A stretch of DNA of 64,000 bases from Macrotrachela quadricornifera (GCA_022393335.1 JAJEKB010020615.1:349218-413217), one strand, 5' to 3'. Counted from the stretch's first letter, positions 35,196-49,000 are shown. Numbers and translations: made by a program. The notes: generated by a model from the letters alone, not told the origin.

Positions 35196-38100
35196 ATGTT
35201 ATCATCATTATCATCAAATAATCAGGATGAGGAACAACATATCATTGATTCATTCTATCAATTATGTAAAAACAACGAAATACAGAAAGTTCAAAATATT
35301 TTATCTTCTATTGATGATATTAATATTATAAATAGAATCCAAACTTCAACTGGTTCAACATGTTTGCATGTAGCATGTTATTATGGACATAAAGAAGTGG
35401 TACAAATTTTACTAGAATCTGGAGTTCAACATTCTATTAGAAATTTAAGACATAATTTAACTCCTTATGAAGAAGCTTCAAGAGATGATATAAAACAATT
35501 ATTTCTTCAACAAAACAATTTATTTTCTAATAATGATTATAATTATATTGAATGGTCAATGATAGGAGATGATCTTCTTGGAAAACGACGAGAATTTCGT
35601 CAAGCTATTAATTTATATAGAACTTATGACAATCATCATTTAGTATCAAAATTATTAGCTGAAGTTATTCAATATTATTTAAATGAATATTTGATTAATC
35701 AAAATAATAACCGAGGCAATCCAGAAGATCATGTCACTCGTGAACAAATTGAAACTGTCGAAGCATATTTCAAAGAAGCTATAGAAAAACAAGATTATCT
35801 AAGTTATTTTATAAAAGCTTACACAGTATCAAGTTTTTTCCATAAAGTATTAAATAAGCATTTGGCTTTGTATGTATTACAATATTTCGATAAAACGAAA
35901 CATTTTGCATCAAATTATCGTCTTGTGAATTGCCTGGTTCACATTGTTACACTCTTAATTTATAATCCTAATTTATCAGAATATCAATATCAAGGTTTAT
36001 GTTATCGTGGTATGAGAATAACACAAAATGATTTAGATCAATATCAACTAAATCAACATATATTAAATCGTGCATTTTTATCAACATCAATTGATCGTCA
36101 AATTGCTGAAATGTTTGCTGGCGAAAGTCAACAATCTAAAATGAGATATACTCCTGAAAATCATTCGGCATTACAATATTCATGTTTATGTCAATATTCA
36201 ATAAAACAAGATTCAACAGCTATCAATGTGGAAAGTTTATCAACAAGACCAGAAGAAAAAGAAATTTTAATTATTCCATTTAGTGTATTTAAAGTAGTGA
36301 ATATAAAAAGAAATTATCTTTTGGATTCAAAAGCATCAATTTCAATTGAAATTGAATTAGAAGAATGTGAAGATACAAATGATAATAAAAATGAATTAGA
36401 AAGTAAGATATTTTGATCACTTATCTCGAGAAAAATAAATTCATTCAATTGTATTCGACAAATTTTTAGGTAGTGATACATCTAGAACATCATCATTCGC
36501 GTCATCTACTGACGATATTATATATATTGAAGGACATCAAAAATTTAACAACCAATCTACGACAACTTTGCAAAACCATCGAACATGGTCAGTAATTAGA
36601 TTTCGTTTATTCTGTATTCAATCGAAATAGTATGTTGAGAAACGTTTAAATTCAAAGTTTGATGATTTTTCGATTTTCTTTTTTCGAGTTATATCATGTC
36701 GAACTTAACTCGAACAATGACAACGAGTCTTTTCATTTTAAAGTTATCCTTGACTATTTCAAGAATGATAATTTTCAATGACATCTCATTTGAAATAGCA
36801 TTGGATTGCTTGGTATCTACAGTATCTTTCAAGTCTGAAAAACATTTTTTCTCTTGTCCAGGTTACACAAGCAACCTGTATTGATAATGGAAGGCTAATC
36901 GTATATTGCTGAAAATCGAGCGATTAAGAAAAAAAATACATTGTCGAAAATTCACTTAAACAAAATATTGCGAAAAGTCATATTTCGCAAATTATGCTAC
37001 ACGTATCCATTTTGGTATGTGAAGACTGGCGTTGTCATATAAAAAGGATATTCGATCATGCTTTCCCTTGAGTTTTGCTGCAACCCGGTCCAGTTACTGA
37101 CAGTAGAGATCAACAGTGATGGCACAGTCAGTAGGAAGAAGATTGTGGAGCTAATGGTAGTTACGGTGGGGCGTCATTAATTCCATACAAGCATTGACTC
37201 TGTGTTGGAGCTGATGTAGTGACAAATCATGTGGTATCCAAACTCCATATTTCCACGTTTTACCCAATTTGTGCAGATGTGTTTCCATTGTAGTATGAGA
37301 GCATCCAAGTCGTTCTGCTAAACACCGTGAAGTCATCCTGAGATCTCCTTCGATAAGCTGCTTTAAAAGGTCCATATCCACCTCTGGATAGAGTGTACAT
37401 CCTTGCTCATCGTGCTACATATACTGATTGTTGCTTTGCGATCTAAACAAAATTCATGAAGCAGAAATATTCAGAGCTCTCTACGAAGTGTCCTCATTTC
37501 TAATTCGAGATCCACATCTATATCCATAGTTTTGTTGTTATTCGAAAGATATTTGTGTTCCTTTTAATTAGGGTGATCCAAAAGTTCCCGAAACTGCACT
37601 GTATCTATTTAGAGAAACGGCATTCTGCCCATCTCTCTACGCCATATATTCGAGGTAGTTGTTGTGATATTACATGGGAAGTTTCATCTTTTTAACTCAC
37701 TCTTCAGATATCCTTTCGTACTAAACAATATGTATTGAATTTACCTTCTTGATTATTGCTTGAATTTGGATACTTTTTTGAGCCCTCAAAAACTTGAAAA
37801 CGTTACTCAGCGGTGAACAGATTTTATGTGATACCATTAGTGATTATCATACTGATATGTGCCATCAGAATATTGGATGAAAACTATTGTTAAAACTTGA
37901 GTCAACTAGAGACAGTAGCCCTCGAACCGACATTTAGTGTGAATAACCATCAAAAACACTGACATAGGTTACCTTCATAATGACTTTCGACTCATTATCT
38001 GGCATCTAGTAGTTTCTATAGAGGATATCAATCCTATCGATATTAGTGATAAATGTTTAAATTCATAAATAAAACAAATTGTCGAACAAAAACGCATCGT

Positions 38101-41100
38101 CATGGTCTAATCCAATCAGTTTCTATCATGGATTTTTTCAACAACATGTAAAATAATGTCATTATTAACTACAGAGTTACAGAAACGAAGTTAAACTTCG
38201 CCGAACATGTTCACCTTAGACTAGACGTCTATAATCTTAGTTGTTCAGATATATTCAGCATAGCCTCGATAAACAGCAGCTACAACAATTTAGTAGGGGT
38301 CGTAACCAAGGAGGTACATTGAATACCTATTGTTTACTTCGAAACGATATCTGAAGAGTGAGTTAAAAGGATGAAACTTCCCATGGAATATCACAACAAC
38401 TATCTCGGATATATGGCGTAGAGAGATGGGTAGAATGTCATTTCCCTAAATAGATATAGTGCAGTTCTGGGAACTTTTGGATCACCCTAAGTATATACCT
38501 TTAGTATGGCAACTTCTCAAACTTTCTCGATTGTTCTAGAAGATTTATAAAAAAACCCAAAGTTTTCTTGCTAATCTAATATCATTAAAACTGGACATTC
38601 AGCTATTACCAAAAGTCCACTACAGCTTGTATGGTACCTACAAGGCCATCATGAACATCTTAATTTTTCTCAAATCTATATGTTTCGTGCCTTTTATCAC
38701 AGTCAGCCTTTTAAATTGAAAATATTTCCGAAATATACAGCGGTTTCCTAGGAGACAATACACGAAAGTGGTGGCATATTTTACCAGAACACCTGTTCAA
38801 TCGATCTCTCAGATATCAATGAAACCATTCTGTTCTTCGGATATTGAATCTACAAGTTAGTACTTTTCTTTTTTTAACAATAACAGTTCAAGCATTAAAT
38901 TTTATAGGTATACAGTACCATTGGTACTCTGGATAATGGCACACTAAAAATTATCTTCCATTACGTTAAACCAAATCGGAAGATTTCGTACGTTCTGAAT
39001 GGTTCCATATACCTCTACTCCCATGTGTGCACCAAATTTTTCTCTAACGAGCAAGTTACACGCTCCAGCTTCGGAACGAAGTAGTATTTTATCCATTCAG
39101 AGTGTATGAAATCTTCCTATTTGATTTAACGTGATGGGAGATGATTTTTAGTGTGCCATTACATAGAGTGTCAATGGTAGTATATACCTATAAAATTTCA
39201 AGGTTAGAACTGTTGTGGAACGATTTCAAAAAGTGAAATTTTGAGCACTTTTATAACTCATTTCGGGTTACATACTGGCTAAAGTTCATTGAAATTTGAG
39301 AGGTCAATTGAGCACGATATGTCGTGGTTTTCGTATATTGACTCCTAGAGACGTACTGTAAATCTAAAGCTCGAGTTTTTTTAACAGTACTTATTTTTTC
39401 GACTGCTAATCAAAAGGGAAACTATAGTTGTGGACACAATAGTGCTTTCAGTTTTACTTGAGGGGAACTAAGACTTGGTGTCTTATCCAACAGAGTCTTT
39501 TCTCACGAATGATAGTTGATGCTATCCAAGAAATCGTGACTTTCACTCTCCTACTGATCTTCCAAACTTGTAGAGAAAAGCATTTTCTACAAAATAGTAC
39601 TAGTTTAGTCAACTTCTGACAATAGATTCATGTTAAAAAAGATCCAAAACGATATTTTTGAGCTCATTCCATATGATCGACTTGTCTTTTAGTAAAAATA
39701 AATAAAAACTATTCTTAAACTTGACAGATGCGAAAAGTAGTGTGCAATACAATTCTCTTTCTCATCAGAAGTTATTCGAAGCAAACAACCCAGAAATAAC
39801 CAAACGAAAAGGATCGTTTTCCATGTCCGAGTTAAATGTGACATGATATAACTCGACAAGAGAAAGTCGCAAAATTATCAAACTTAGCATTTCGAGACTT
39901 CTCAACATGTATGTTCTCTTGATTAAGTTTATAATGAACGAAATCTAAATACTGACTATATTAGGCACCTTTGGCATAATGCTCTATCGTACCACCAATG
40001 GTCTCTCAAACAGCGAAAATATTTGCGTTATGGCATTATTGGATTTTTGATTCTAGCTATTATTTTAGCTTTAAGTCTAACGTTTATTTTTACTTTCGTT
40101 ATTAAAAAAAATTCCACGAAAATTACTACAACCATGTCAATGCCTACAACCATGTCAGCGTGTACAACAAAAAATGATACTGACGTCACCGATCCATTAC
40201 CATCAGGTCAAAGTGACTCAATAGAAAAACTTGCCAGAGAAGCTCCTAACAAGCTAAAATGTGTAATCTTTCCTCAAATCCTTTAGCATACATATTTTCT
40301 TTTGTGAAATAAATTAGTTTAATTTTATTCTTTCCTTATTAGTAAGTAAAATCAGTGACTTTGAATTCAGATAGGACTATTCACTCGCTAATTCCATATT
40401 TCATCGACTTCGAGGGAACATGTAAAATTGAATTCTCGTTCAAAAAAATCGTCAAACTTGATACCTTCAGAATAAACTATTCCTTTAAAAAAAGTGCGAG
40501 AAATTTGTATCGTCTATTGAACAAATACAAAATAGACATATGTAGTGTTCATTTTTTATAGGTTGTCCTGATATACTAAATCGAACTAGCTGGAATGCGT
40601 GTTCATATACAACTCGTGATAATTTAACAACACTACCGGTTATGTATATTGTTGTACATAATGCTGAAAGTTCAATTGTGAATCAAGAACATTGCATTAA
40701 AAAAATAAAAGAATTACAACGTCAGCAAATGAGTTCAATGGATTGGGATGATATTGGTTATAATTTCATGATATGTGGTGGTAAAGATGACCAACAGAAA
40801 ATTTATACAGGTAGAGGATGGAAATATATTGGTGCACATTGTAAAGGTTATAATACTAGATCATTAGGTAAGAATAAGTTTTCTTCTAACTTTCTGTAAC
40901 AATAAATGTGAAGCTTTTATCAATTTGATCTCGATATTGTCATACTTTTGTTCGAAATAGATGTGTGACAATTCCTGATTACAGAACTGAACTGGTTCGA
41001 TTACCCAGTTCCTTTGAAAAGATATGGATCATTCTCATAAAAAGAGCCACCTCTAGTTCAAAGTCAATAAAATTTTCAATGAGTTTTGATATGTACAATC

Positions 41101-41406
41101 ATAAGAGTTTTATTTCTAAAATGTTCGATTATTCTCTAAATTGTCATTTCGAGATTTCAAATCATATACTTTTATTTTATGAAAGGTATTGGTATTTGGG
41201 GCAACTATACGAGTATAGAATCGTTGAACACATTTAAATCATTAATTCAATGTGGTATTAAAAAGAGTGATATTGTGAACAATTTTACACTGGTCAAACA
41301 TAAGGATTCCACAGATATTTATGAATATTATTTGGAATATTTTCGCAATAATTTTGATCTTCAATATAGCAATCAAGTCAGCGAGAAAACGCTTTTTTGT
41401 CAATAA
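35196..41406 (+). CDS. Ankyrin/ADP-ribosyltransferase with membrane helix and PGRP ectodomain (gene A)
   Basis: Five exons (35196-36402, 36470-36587, 39965-40206, 40562-40867, 41187-41406; the last acceptor may be off by one base) fit a predicted protein of about 697 residues. Residues about 49-107 are ankyrin-like (STCLHVACYYGHKEVVQILL). The ART core has Arg271 in CYRGM, the serine motif FLSTS at about 294-298, and E-x-E at 354-356 (EKE). A basic flank (KQRKYLR) precedes one helix at about 464-488 and a Thr-rich stalk. Residues about 524-697 form a PGRP domain: LPVMYIVVHNAES, DDIGYNFMICG, GRGWKYIGAHCKGYN and SLGIGIWGNY. His, Tyr and His zinc-ligand positions appear present (VVHN, GYNF, VKHK) but the Cys ligand is missing, so it should bind rather than cleave peptidoglycan. 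Predicted topology is ART inside, PGRP outside. Intron 2 is swollen to 3.4 kb by transposons. Confidence 0.83.
36985..37545 (-). pseudogene. Decayed mariner transposase
   Basis: On the minus strand, a start-like MDIDVDLELEMRTL region and LLHEFCLDRKAT are followed in other frames by the helix-turn-helix part DLLKQLIEGD...RCLAERLGCSHTT and GKTWKYGVWIPH. After HRVNACMEL...HRNY the frame jumps to LDRVAAKLKGKHDRI and LYDNA. The order matches mariner/SETMAR-type transposases, but the middle of the catalytic domain is deleted and several stops and frameshifts are present. Confidence 0.85.
37569..38491. mobile_element. 920-base mariner-like element with 150-base inverted ends
   Basis: The left end TTAGGGTGATCCAAAAGTTCC returns inverted at the right end (GGATCACCCTAA), and pairing continues about 150 bases on each side. 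The terminal sequence resembles mariner ends. The centre has no transposase, so it is non-autonomous and could have been mobilised by a mariner such as the adjacent decayed one. Confidence 0.8.
38905..39200. mobile_element. 295-base foldback MITE
   Basis: TATAGGTATA ends and about 100-base arms (sharing AATGGCACACTAAAAAT) surround a centre of about 90 bases. It is nested inside intron 2 of gene A. Confidence 0.8.
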
Positions 41407-41554
41407 TTCAACAGTATCCGGCTTTTGTCATATCATGATAACAAAGCAATAGATTAATAGAAGACATTTCAAACAAGATAATGATATGTAACGATAGCAT
41501 TCATCAAATGTAGAGGTGTTAATTTATATTTATGATTAATTTAATTTATGTGTA

Positions 41555-42655
41555 AATAAAATTCGATCATTTCTGTTTCATATCAAAAATAAAAAATTTT
41601 TTCTCCTTTTAATCTAATATTTCTTGATGAATCAAGTCTCAACAACCCAATATTATCAATTAAATAATATGTTATGATGATTCCTAGCTAGCGATACTAT
41701 TTCCTATGGATACTATCTAGAACCGACTGGGACTCTTGTGACCCTATTTGAGGATGTTACCTAGAAGTTTTTCGATTCTCCCTGGGGTTGTTTGGTATCG
41801 TGATCATGAATGCAATATTTTATTCCTATAATACATCTATGATTCATTGATCTTAGACTCATTAGACGCAGATCCGGTTACTGCCTCAGAAGAGATAAGA
41901 AGATTTCAGAAATGAAATTAATTCTAAATAGTGATTCGATGAACATCATCCCCAATTAGCGCTCAATTATCATATACAATATTTATCACATTATTAAAAT
42001 CAGATTTTTTTCCACAAAGAGTAACTTGATAAATTCCGTCTAATGGAATTCATTTCACAATAAAAACCATGATTTAAATTATCACAATACGAAAGCCTTC
42101 CTTTCTCTCCGGTATCTGTACGAAGAGTACAAAAACAGTTCAAACTATTAAAAATAATTCCATTAAACAGAGTTTGTTGAGTTAACCTTCGTGAAGAATA
42201 ATCTAATTTATTTAATGATGTAATATAAATATCATATATGACAGTCAATCCCCAATTGAAGGTGATATTCACCAGATAACTATTTAAAATCATCCTGATT
42301 TCCAAAACCTTCTTATCTATTCTAATGCAGAAACAAAATCTGCATCGAATGAGTCTAAGATCAATGAATCATACATATAATATAGGAGTAAAATATTATA
42401 TTCATGATCACGATGCCAAATAACCTCATGGAGAACCGAAAAACTTCTAGGTACCATCCTCGAATAGGGTCACAAGAGTCTCAATCGCTTCTAGATAGTA
42501 TTCATAGGAGATAGTACCGCTAGTTAGGGATCATCATACCATATTAGTTAATAGATAATATTAGGTTGGAACTTTATTCATCAAAAAATATTAGATTAAA
42601 AGGAGAAAAATTTTTTTATTTTTGATATGAGACAGAAATGATCGAATTTTAATTC
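41555..42655. mobile_element. 1.1-kb foldback element with 330-base arms
   Basis: 41555-41885 pairs with 42330-42655 over nearly its whole length; shared blocks include TTTTAATCTAATATTT, GTGACCCTATT and ATTGATCTTAGACTCATT. The roughly 440-base centre carries a 101-codon minus-strand frame (42305-42000) with four cysteines and no recognised family. It begins about 150 bases after gene A. Confidence 0.8.
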
Positions 42656-43504
42656 AATAAATTCCAACAATTAAATAAATGAAATTTAAAATGAATTTAA
42701 CTTTAATAGGAAGATGACACTCCTAAATCAGCTGTTATATTTGACATACAATATGTGCCTTTTTTTACAATGAAAAGCACAATATTCGGAAAAAATAAAA
42801 AAGAAAGTATGATGATGAAACTATAGAAACAAGTAAGATGTAATCAAGAAGATTATCCGAAAGTCACCTTATCGCCACTGCCGATAAACTTATGCATTGT
42901 TCGAGTACCACAATCCAAATGACAATCTCACTAAATGTTCTTAAATACTGATCGTAAAACACTACAGATGACGAAGAAAGATTTGACGCGATGCTTTTTC
43001 AATTACAGACTCTGCAGTATAGTGTAATGACTAAAAAGTTTGAAAAACAAATTTTCTTTCGCAACTTACTCCAATGGTAAGTAAGAAGAACGTCACATTG
43101 AAATGATTGTTTAGAAAAAGATCTGAGTTAAGTATAAAATTGTTCATTATTGATGCAAAGATCGTCCAGTAAGTTAGGAAAATAAGAAGGTGACTAAGTG
43201 CGAATCAGAAATTGTCCAGCATAATATATCCTGCATAGTAATATTGTTCACATTGTACTATCGATAGATGAATGTTTGATTAGTTTCTCTTTTGAAATGA
43301 TCGATTTCTGCATCACTAGTTGCACTGTGACACTTGTCAGCACATTAACTTTAATGTCAATGTATTGGAGATAAGAAAAGACATGAATAAGTTTATCAAT
43401 CGAATTGATAGGCTTATAAAAATATTAGCATTTGACTTGTAGTGTTCGAATCCAATTGAAAGAGGATGAAAATCATGGATTTTCCCTTAAGCTAGCGAGG
43501 ATAT
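42656..43504. other. Spacer, nothing recognised
   Basis: The first part (near 42720-42850) resembles sequence after gene B (50995-51060, around TTTGACATA), so it may be duplicated 3' flank. No gene was recognised. Confidence 0.4.
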
Positions 43505-43985
43505 AAAATGAAAATACTTGATGAGTATAAAGATGCTCCGATGTTGGTTTTTTTAGGTCTCATCCCTTCCGTGGATAAAAACTCAAGGAATGTTATGTCT
43601 ATATCCTATGTAGGATCTTAAGTTTCAGAAAAAATCGTATTTTCGAATTTTGATCTGAAACTTTGTGCATATAGAGACCTCAACTAGGCTAGTTTCCATA
43701 AGAAAATTTAGAAGTTCTCACCAAAGTCTCTTCAACATATGAAGCTTTCAAATTATAAGCCCTTGTCCAGAAGCAGTTATACAATATAAATTTGTTGAGA
43801 AATTCTAAATTTTCTTATGGAAACTAGCCTGGTTGAGATCTCTACATGCACAAAATTTCAAATCAAAATTCGAAAATACGATTTTTCTGAAATCTGAGGT
43901 TCCACAGAAGGCACGAGATTTAAAGAAACCAACATTGGAGCATCTCTATACTCATCAAGTATTTTCATTTTATACCATCGTCAGC
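43505..43985. mobile_element. 480-base foldback element
   Basis: GGATATAAAATGAAAATACT at the left returns inverted at the right. Arms of about 190 bases also share CTAGTTTCCATAAGAAAAT and the GAAAAATCGTATTTTCGAAT-like block. No coding capacity. Confidence 0.8.
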
Positions 43986-45583
43986 GTAGAGAAAAGTCCA
44001 TCATTTTTAACCACCTTCTTAAAATGTTTGACAAGAGAAAAATTGAAAAAGTCATGTGCTATGTAAGTTCAAATTTCAATATTTATGTAATGATTACCAC
44101 AAGCAAACTTTTGTTGCCAAATAGACACGGATTAATCTTACTTCGAATATCTCTGCTGCATCTATATAGTCCTTTTTCCTTTGCCTTTATAAGGTGCCGT
44201 CAAGTCCTTTCTTCTCAGCAAAACGAGTCAAATTTTACCTTTTTTGATTCGACCTGAGCATCTGAATTGATAATGTTTGAAATCTCTGAATCAAAGTTTG
44301 AAGGACATTCGACTAGTTCCTTAATAAAAAGTCATGTTATCTCAACTTTTCAATACTCATCAAATACTATGATAAAATCATAGAAAATTACTTTCAAAAA
44401 TTGAAACTTCTAGCCATCCATAGTCGATATGTACTGATTTGGTAGAAAGAAAAATTGCCGAAAAAAGTGGTAAAACAGTTTCAGTAAAAGAAAAGAATGT
44501 CGATCACATAACAAATTTTGAAAATTGAAATTCTCATTTACAGACATCAATAATTGCTTGAAGCGAATCTCGGTGCTCAATAGTGTCCTGTATGATTTGG
44601 TTTTCCAAAAATCTGTGGATAAATTGCAGAAGGCAACCATTGAAATCATCCAGCGCAAAAAAGAATTTATCGGCTTTCGAAAAGCATTTGTTAAACAATC
44701 TTTCTCTTGTACGGAAAAATACTTGATGATCAATGTATATCTCTTTCGCCCATGTATTAAATAATTGCTGATGTGACCAGCTGAGAATGGCACAATAGAT
44801 GTATTTCGACATTTTTCGTGGTATCATATCTGTACCATTCGTCTAATTTAACAATCAATCTCAAACTTTTTTAGTTAATATATTGGGTGATAGAGTGTCG
44901 AAAACTAGAAACGCTACAAAATAGTATTAACATGTTGGAAACAAGGTGAGGGGTGTGGGTGTGGATCTTTAGGCTTGCATCGACATCAAACAACACAGGA
45001 TCAGTTTTCAAGGCAAAATTTGTTCTTTTCCTAGAAAAAACGAGAAAATTTTGGTTTTGGGGGATATACATTCGTACATGCTCCTGCTTTCGCGAGTTCT
45101 ATATCCTGCATTCCGCTACATTCTCAGATTTCTAGATTTTCGTGCGTGTTAATCCAAACAGATCGAAATGCTTCGTACCTTGACCTACCCTGGAGAACTC
45201 TAATAGTTTGAACAATTAGTCGATCGATTTGAGAGCTTTGGACAACTCTACGATTCTAAAACTTACTCAACAACTATGTAGATAGTCGTAAACTAGCTTC
45301 AATCAATGTGAAGTTTCGTTTTCTCTGTAATCAAAAGAGGATTAACTTTGCATATATAGAATCTTCTTGAAGGCTAGTCTATACTGATGGACCCTCATAC
45401 TATAGCTCTAATCTTAATGAGGATGTTTCGCAGTTTTATGAAAACTTCCAGTTTCATCGAATGAACATTCGAAAAAGAAATGATTGGCCTAGCAAAATCA
45501 AACAAATTATATTTTTCACGTCAATCGGAATCAGATGCGAGTTCACAAAAATCGAACTGCGGAGAATTCTACTTCCTACAATG
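43986..45583. other. Spacer before gene B
   Basis: Overlapping frames on both strands at 44410-44827 have no recognisable similarity. A short GT-rich stretch (GGGGTGTGGGTGTGG near 44950) is the only other notable sequence. Confidence 0.4.
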
Positions 45584-46026
45584 CACATATCTGATTGTTA
45601 AAGAAACAACGCAAAAGTACTGAGTCAAAAGCAATAAAGACTATTTAGCGACATACAACATCTGAAAGTCTAATTCACAATCTTTTTTATTATATTCTTT
45701 TATTTATTACATGAAATATGAGAATGCGTAGTGATACACAATTGACGACAATAAAAAGCAAACATTTTTTTTACTTTTTTGCTATAGTATTAAATAAAAT
45801 ACTGACAGTTTTATTTTCTTGTTTTATTATTATTTGCACAATTCTCTATTATCAAGATATTTGTAATAAATAGGAAAAGTATATAGACTTCTTACTTTAT
45901 TTTACTCAATGTCCTAGTATTTCTATTCTTATTAAGAACCTTCAAATATAAAAGTGAAAAGAGAAAAATCTATTTAAAAGCAAAGGTTTGTGTTTGTCTA
46001 TTATTCTACTCTACGTTCTCATCGAA
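45584..46026 (+). promoter_or_regulatory. Conserved upstream region of PGRP-ART gene B
   Basis: Nearly identical to 34745-35195. The match begins abruptly at CACATATCTGATTG in both copies, which marks the left edge of the duplicated or converted block. Confidence 0.6.
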
Positions 46027-49000
46027 ATGTTATCATCAAATAATCAGAATGATGAACAACATATCATTGATTCATTCTATCAATTATGTAAAAACAACGA
46101 AATACAAAAACTTCAAAATATTTTATCATCTATTGATGATATAAATATTATAAATAGAATTCAAACTTCAACTGGTTCAACATGTTTGCACGTAGCATGT
46201 TATTATGGACATAGAGAAGTGGCACAAATTTTATTAGAATACGGAGGTCAGCATTCTATTAGAAATTTAAGACATAATTTAACTTCTTATGAAGAAGCTT
46301 CAAGAGATGATATAGAACAATTGTTTCTCCAACGAAACAATNNNNNNNNNNNNNNNNNNNNNNNNNNNNNNNNNNNNNNNNNNNNNNNNNNNNNNNNNNN
46401 NNNNNNNNNNNNNNNNNNNNNNNNNNNNNNNNNNNNNNNNNNNNNNNNNNNNNNNNNNNNNNNNNNNNNNNNNNNNNNNNNNNNNNNNNNNNNNNNNNNN
46501 NNNNNNNNNNNNNNNNNNNNNNNNNNNNNNNNNNNNNNNNNNNNNNNNNNNNNNNNNNNNNNNNNNNNNNNNNNNNNNNNNNNNNNNNNNNNNNNNNNNN
46601 NNNNNNNNNNNNNNNNNNNNNNNNNNNNNNNNNNNNNNNNNNNNNNNNNNNNNNNNNNNNNNNNNNNNNNNNNNNNNNNNNNNNNNNNNNNNNNNNNNNN
46701 NNNNNNNNNNNNNNNNNNNNNNNNNNNNNNNNNNNNNNNNNAAATTGAATTAGAAGAATGTGAAGATATAAATGATAATAAAAATGAACCAGCAAGTAAG
46801 AGGCTTTTTTCAGATAAAGCTAGTGACATATGCTAATTCGAATATAAATGGGCTCTTGACTGACTAATGTTACTACAAAAAGAAATAGAAAACATTAAAG
46901 TTTAGCTTAACAAAAAAAATATACACCTAGGAAAAAATTTTGTTTTTTTTCGCATCTCTTTTCTCTCCTTGAATAGATGTATAAATCAACATATATACAT
47001 TTACCTATGCTCTATCTCAATATGAAGTCAGAATTTTTTCAAAGTTATTTATTTTCATAAAAAAATATCTATAACAAAAAATATCTGTTTTGTGAAAGAT
47101 TATTTTTATTGTTTGCGCGTAGAATTCTTGCGCTGAACATCATTCATCTTACATCTTTTATCGTCAATGAAATGAGTCAAAAAAAGTCACATAATATTAA
47201 AAAAATTAAAGTTCTTACACGTTTATAAGCTGGTTTAACATATCGAGAAATTGGAAATCAGCTTGATGCTTCAAATGGTTGTATTAGTAACGCTGCCAAA
47301 AGAGAAAAGTTGAATTTACTACTGGAAAATCGTTCTAGTCAAGGTAGAAAAAAGATCGACTAAACCTGTAGAAGATCGAAAAACTAGTCAACATGAAATT
47401 TAATAAGTGGAAAATCAGTTAGTCCCCGAACAGTTCGTCGACGGTTATTTAATCCTGACTACAAAAGTTATACGTCCAAATGGAAACCGTACCGAAACTT
47501 CATCATCGTTCTGTCCGATTAGGATTTGCTCGTAAATATTCTGCTTGGTCTTTTAGTGAATGGAAAAATTATATTGATGGTATTAAATGTCACTTATTAC
47601 CATATATTGAAAAAATCTTGATTCAAATAGTTCATGGTATTATGCACAAGACAATGCACTTTGCCATAAGCTAAGTGTTACTATGAATTGGTTTAAAAGA
47701 AACAAAATTAAGATTTTGGATTACTCAGCTACATTATTTGATTTAAGTGTGATAGAAGATATAGGGGATATTATTGATAAGAAACTCACTAATTATCATC
47801 CAACTACTGTTAATGATGTTCAACAATTGATCCTCAAATTATGGACAGAAATATCTATTGAAACATGTATTCGTGTAAAAGGAAATACGTCATCAAAATA
47901 TTAATTCTATCTTGTTAAAAAAGTTATATAAATATTTATTCATCCTTATAATTTTGATCAGGTCAAAGAAACATTCTTTTATGAAAATAAATAACTTTGA
48001 AAAAATTCTGACTTCATACTTAGGTAGAGCATAGGAAAGTGCATATATGTTGATTTATAGATCTATCCAAGGAGAGAAAGAGAATACGAAAAAAATTAAA
48101 TGGTTTATGGCCAAAAAAAGTGAGCCCGACGCAGCGTAGACTCGAAATTTCGAGTTCATTTCACATTTTACCATCAAAATCAGTCCGTGTTTTCCAGATT
48201 CTATTAGATGATAGGTTTCCATCAACCATACTCCTGATATTATAAGCATAAACTGAATAAAATTTAGTGAATTAATTAATACTCAGCTAATTAGTACCTA
48301 CTACTTAGTACCTGGAAATAATTCTCAAAACAGAACAATGACACTTCCTGTTTCAGAACATCATTTTTCTGTATCTGCTTATTATAAATCATGAAACATG
48401 AACTTGAATTTATTGGTAAAATGTGAATGCGTGAATGAGCTCGAAACTTCAAGTTTACGTGTCAAGCTCACCGTTGTTGACCATGGTTTACGATATATGT
48501 CATTTGATAGAAGAAAACAATTTTCTACTAATTGATGTGTAGCATTTGCAAAAAAAATCTAAGTTTTTCAGGTTCGATAAAATGAAAACTCAACTAAAGA
48601 TGTGGGATTCGATTCAATGTTTTCTCCTCTATTTTCTTTGTAAAGTTCAGTGCACAAGATAAATGTTATTGAGTCTTCGAATAATGATTTTACATAGTGT
48701 GTCTCAAAAAAAAAAATAATTGTTTCGATTCTGTTTGTCACATTTTCAGATAGTGATATAACGCGAACATCATCATTACCATCATCTACTGATGTTATCA
48801 TACATACCGAACAAGATCAAAAATACAGCCAACGAAAATATCTTCTCTATGAAATCATTGGATCTTTGGTGTTAGCTATTATTTTGGGCTTAACTTTAAC
48901 ATTCATTTTTATTTTCGTTATAAATAAGAATCTTAGAACAACATCGACACCAGAAACAGGTAATGAGATTTTCAATTCACTACCAAGAGATAAAATGAAA

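Larger units (their letters stand above)
36588..39964. mobile_element. 3.4-kb inverted-repeat transposon nest forming intron 2 of gene A
   Basis: The left end (GTCAGTAATTAGATTTCGTT at 36588) and the right end (reverse complement GTCAGTATTTAGATTTCGTT, ending about 39953) are inverted copies. Weaker pairing runs about 120 bases inward and includes CGAGTTATATCATGTC. The intron donor GT is the first two bases of the left end, and the acceptor AG lies 10-11 bases beyond the right end. Inside are a mariner remnant, a 920-base mariner-like element and a 295-base foldback. No intact transposase is present. Confidence 0.75.

Noticed and set aside
37151..37381. Small intact gene of 76 codons (minus)
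   Set aside because: It is the helix-turn-helix part of a decayed mariner transposase, continuing on both sides in other frames.
43440..43470. GTTCGAATCC-like sequence as a tRNA T-loop
   Set aside because: No matching acceptor, D or anticodon stems could be found around it.
44410..44827. Three overlapping frames on both strands
   Set aside because: No domain, no splice partners and ordinary AT-rich composition; chance openness is likely.
47480..47904. Two separate small genes
   Set aside because: They are consecutive pieces of one decayed Tc1 transposase between long inverted repeats.
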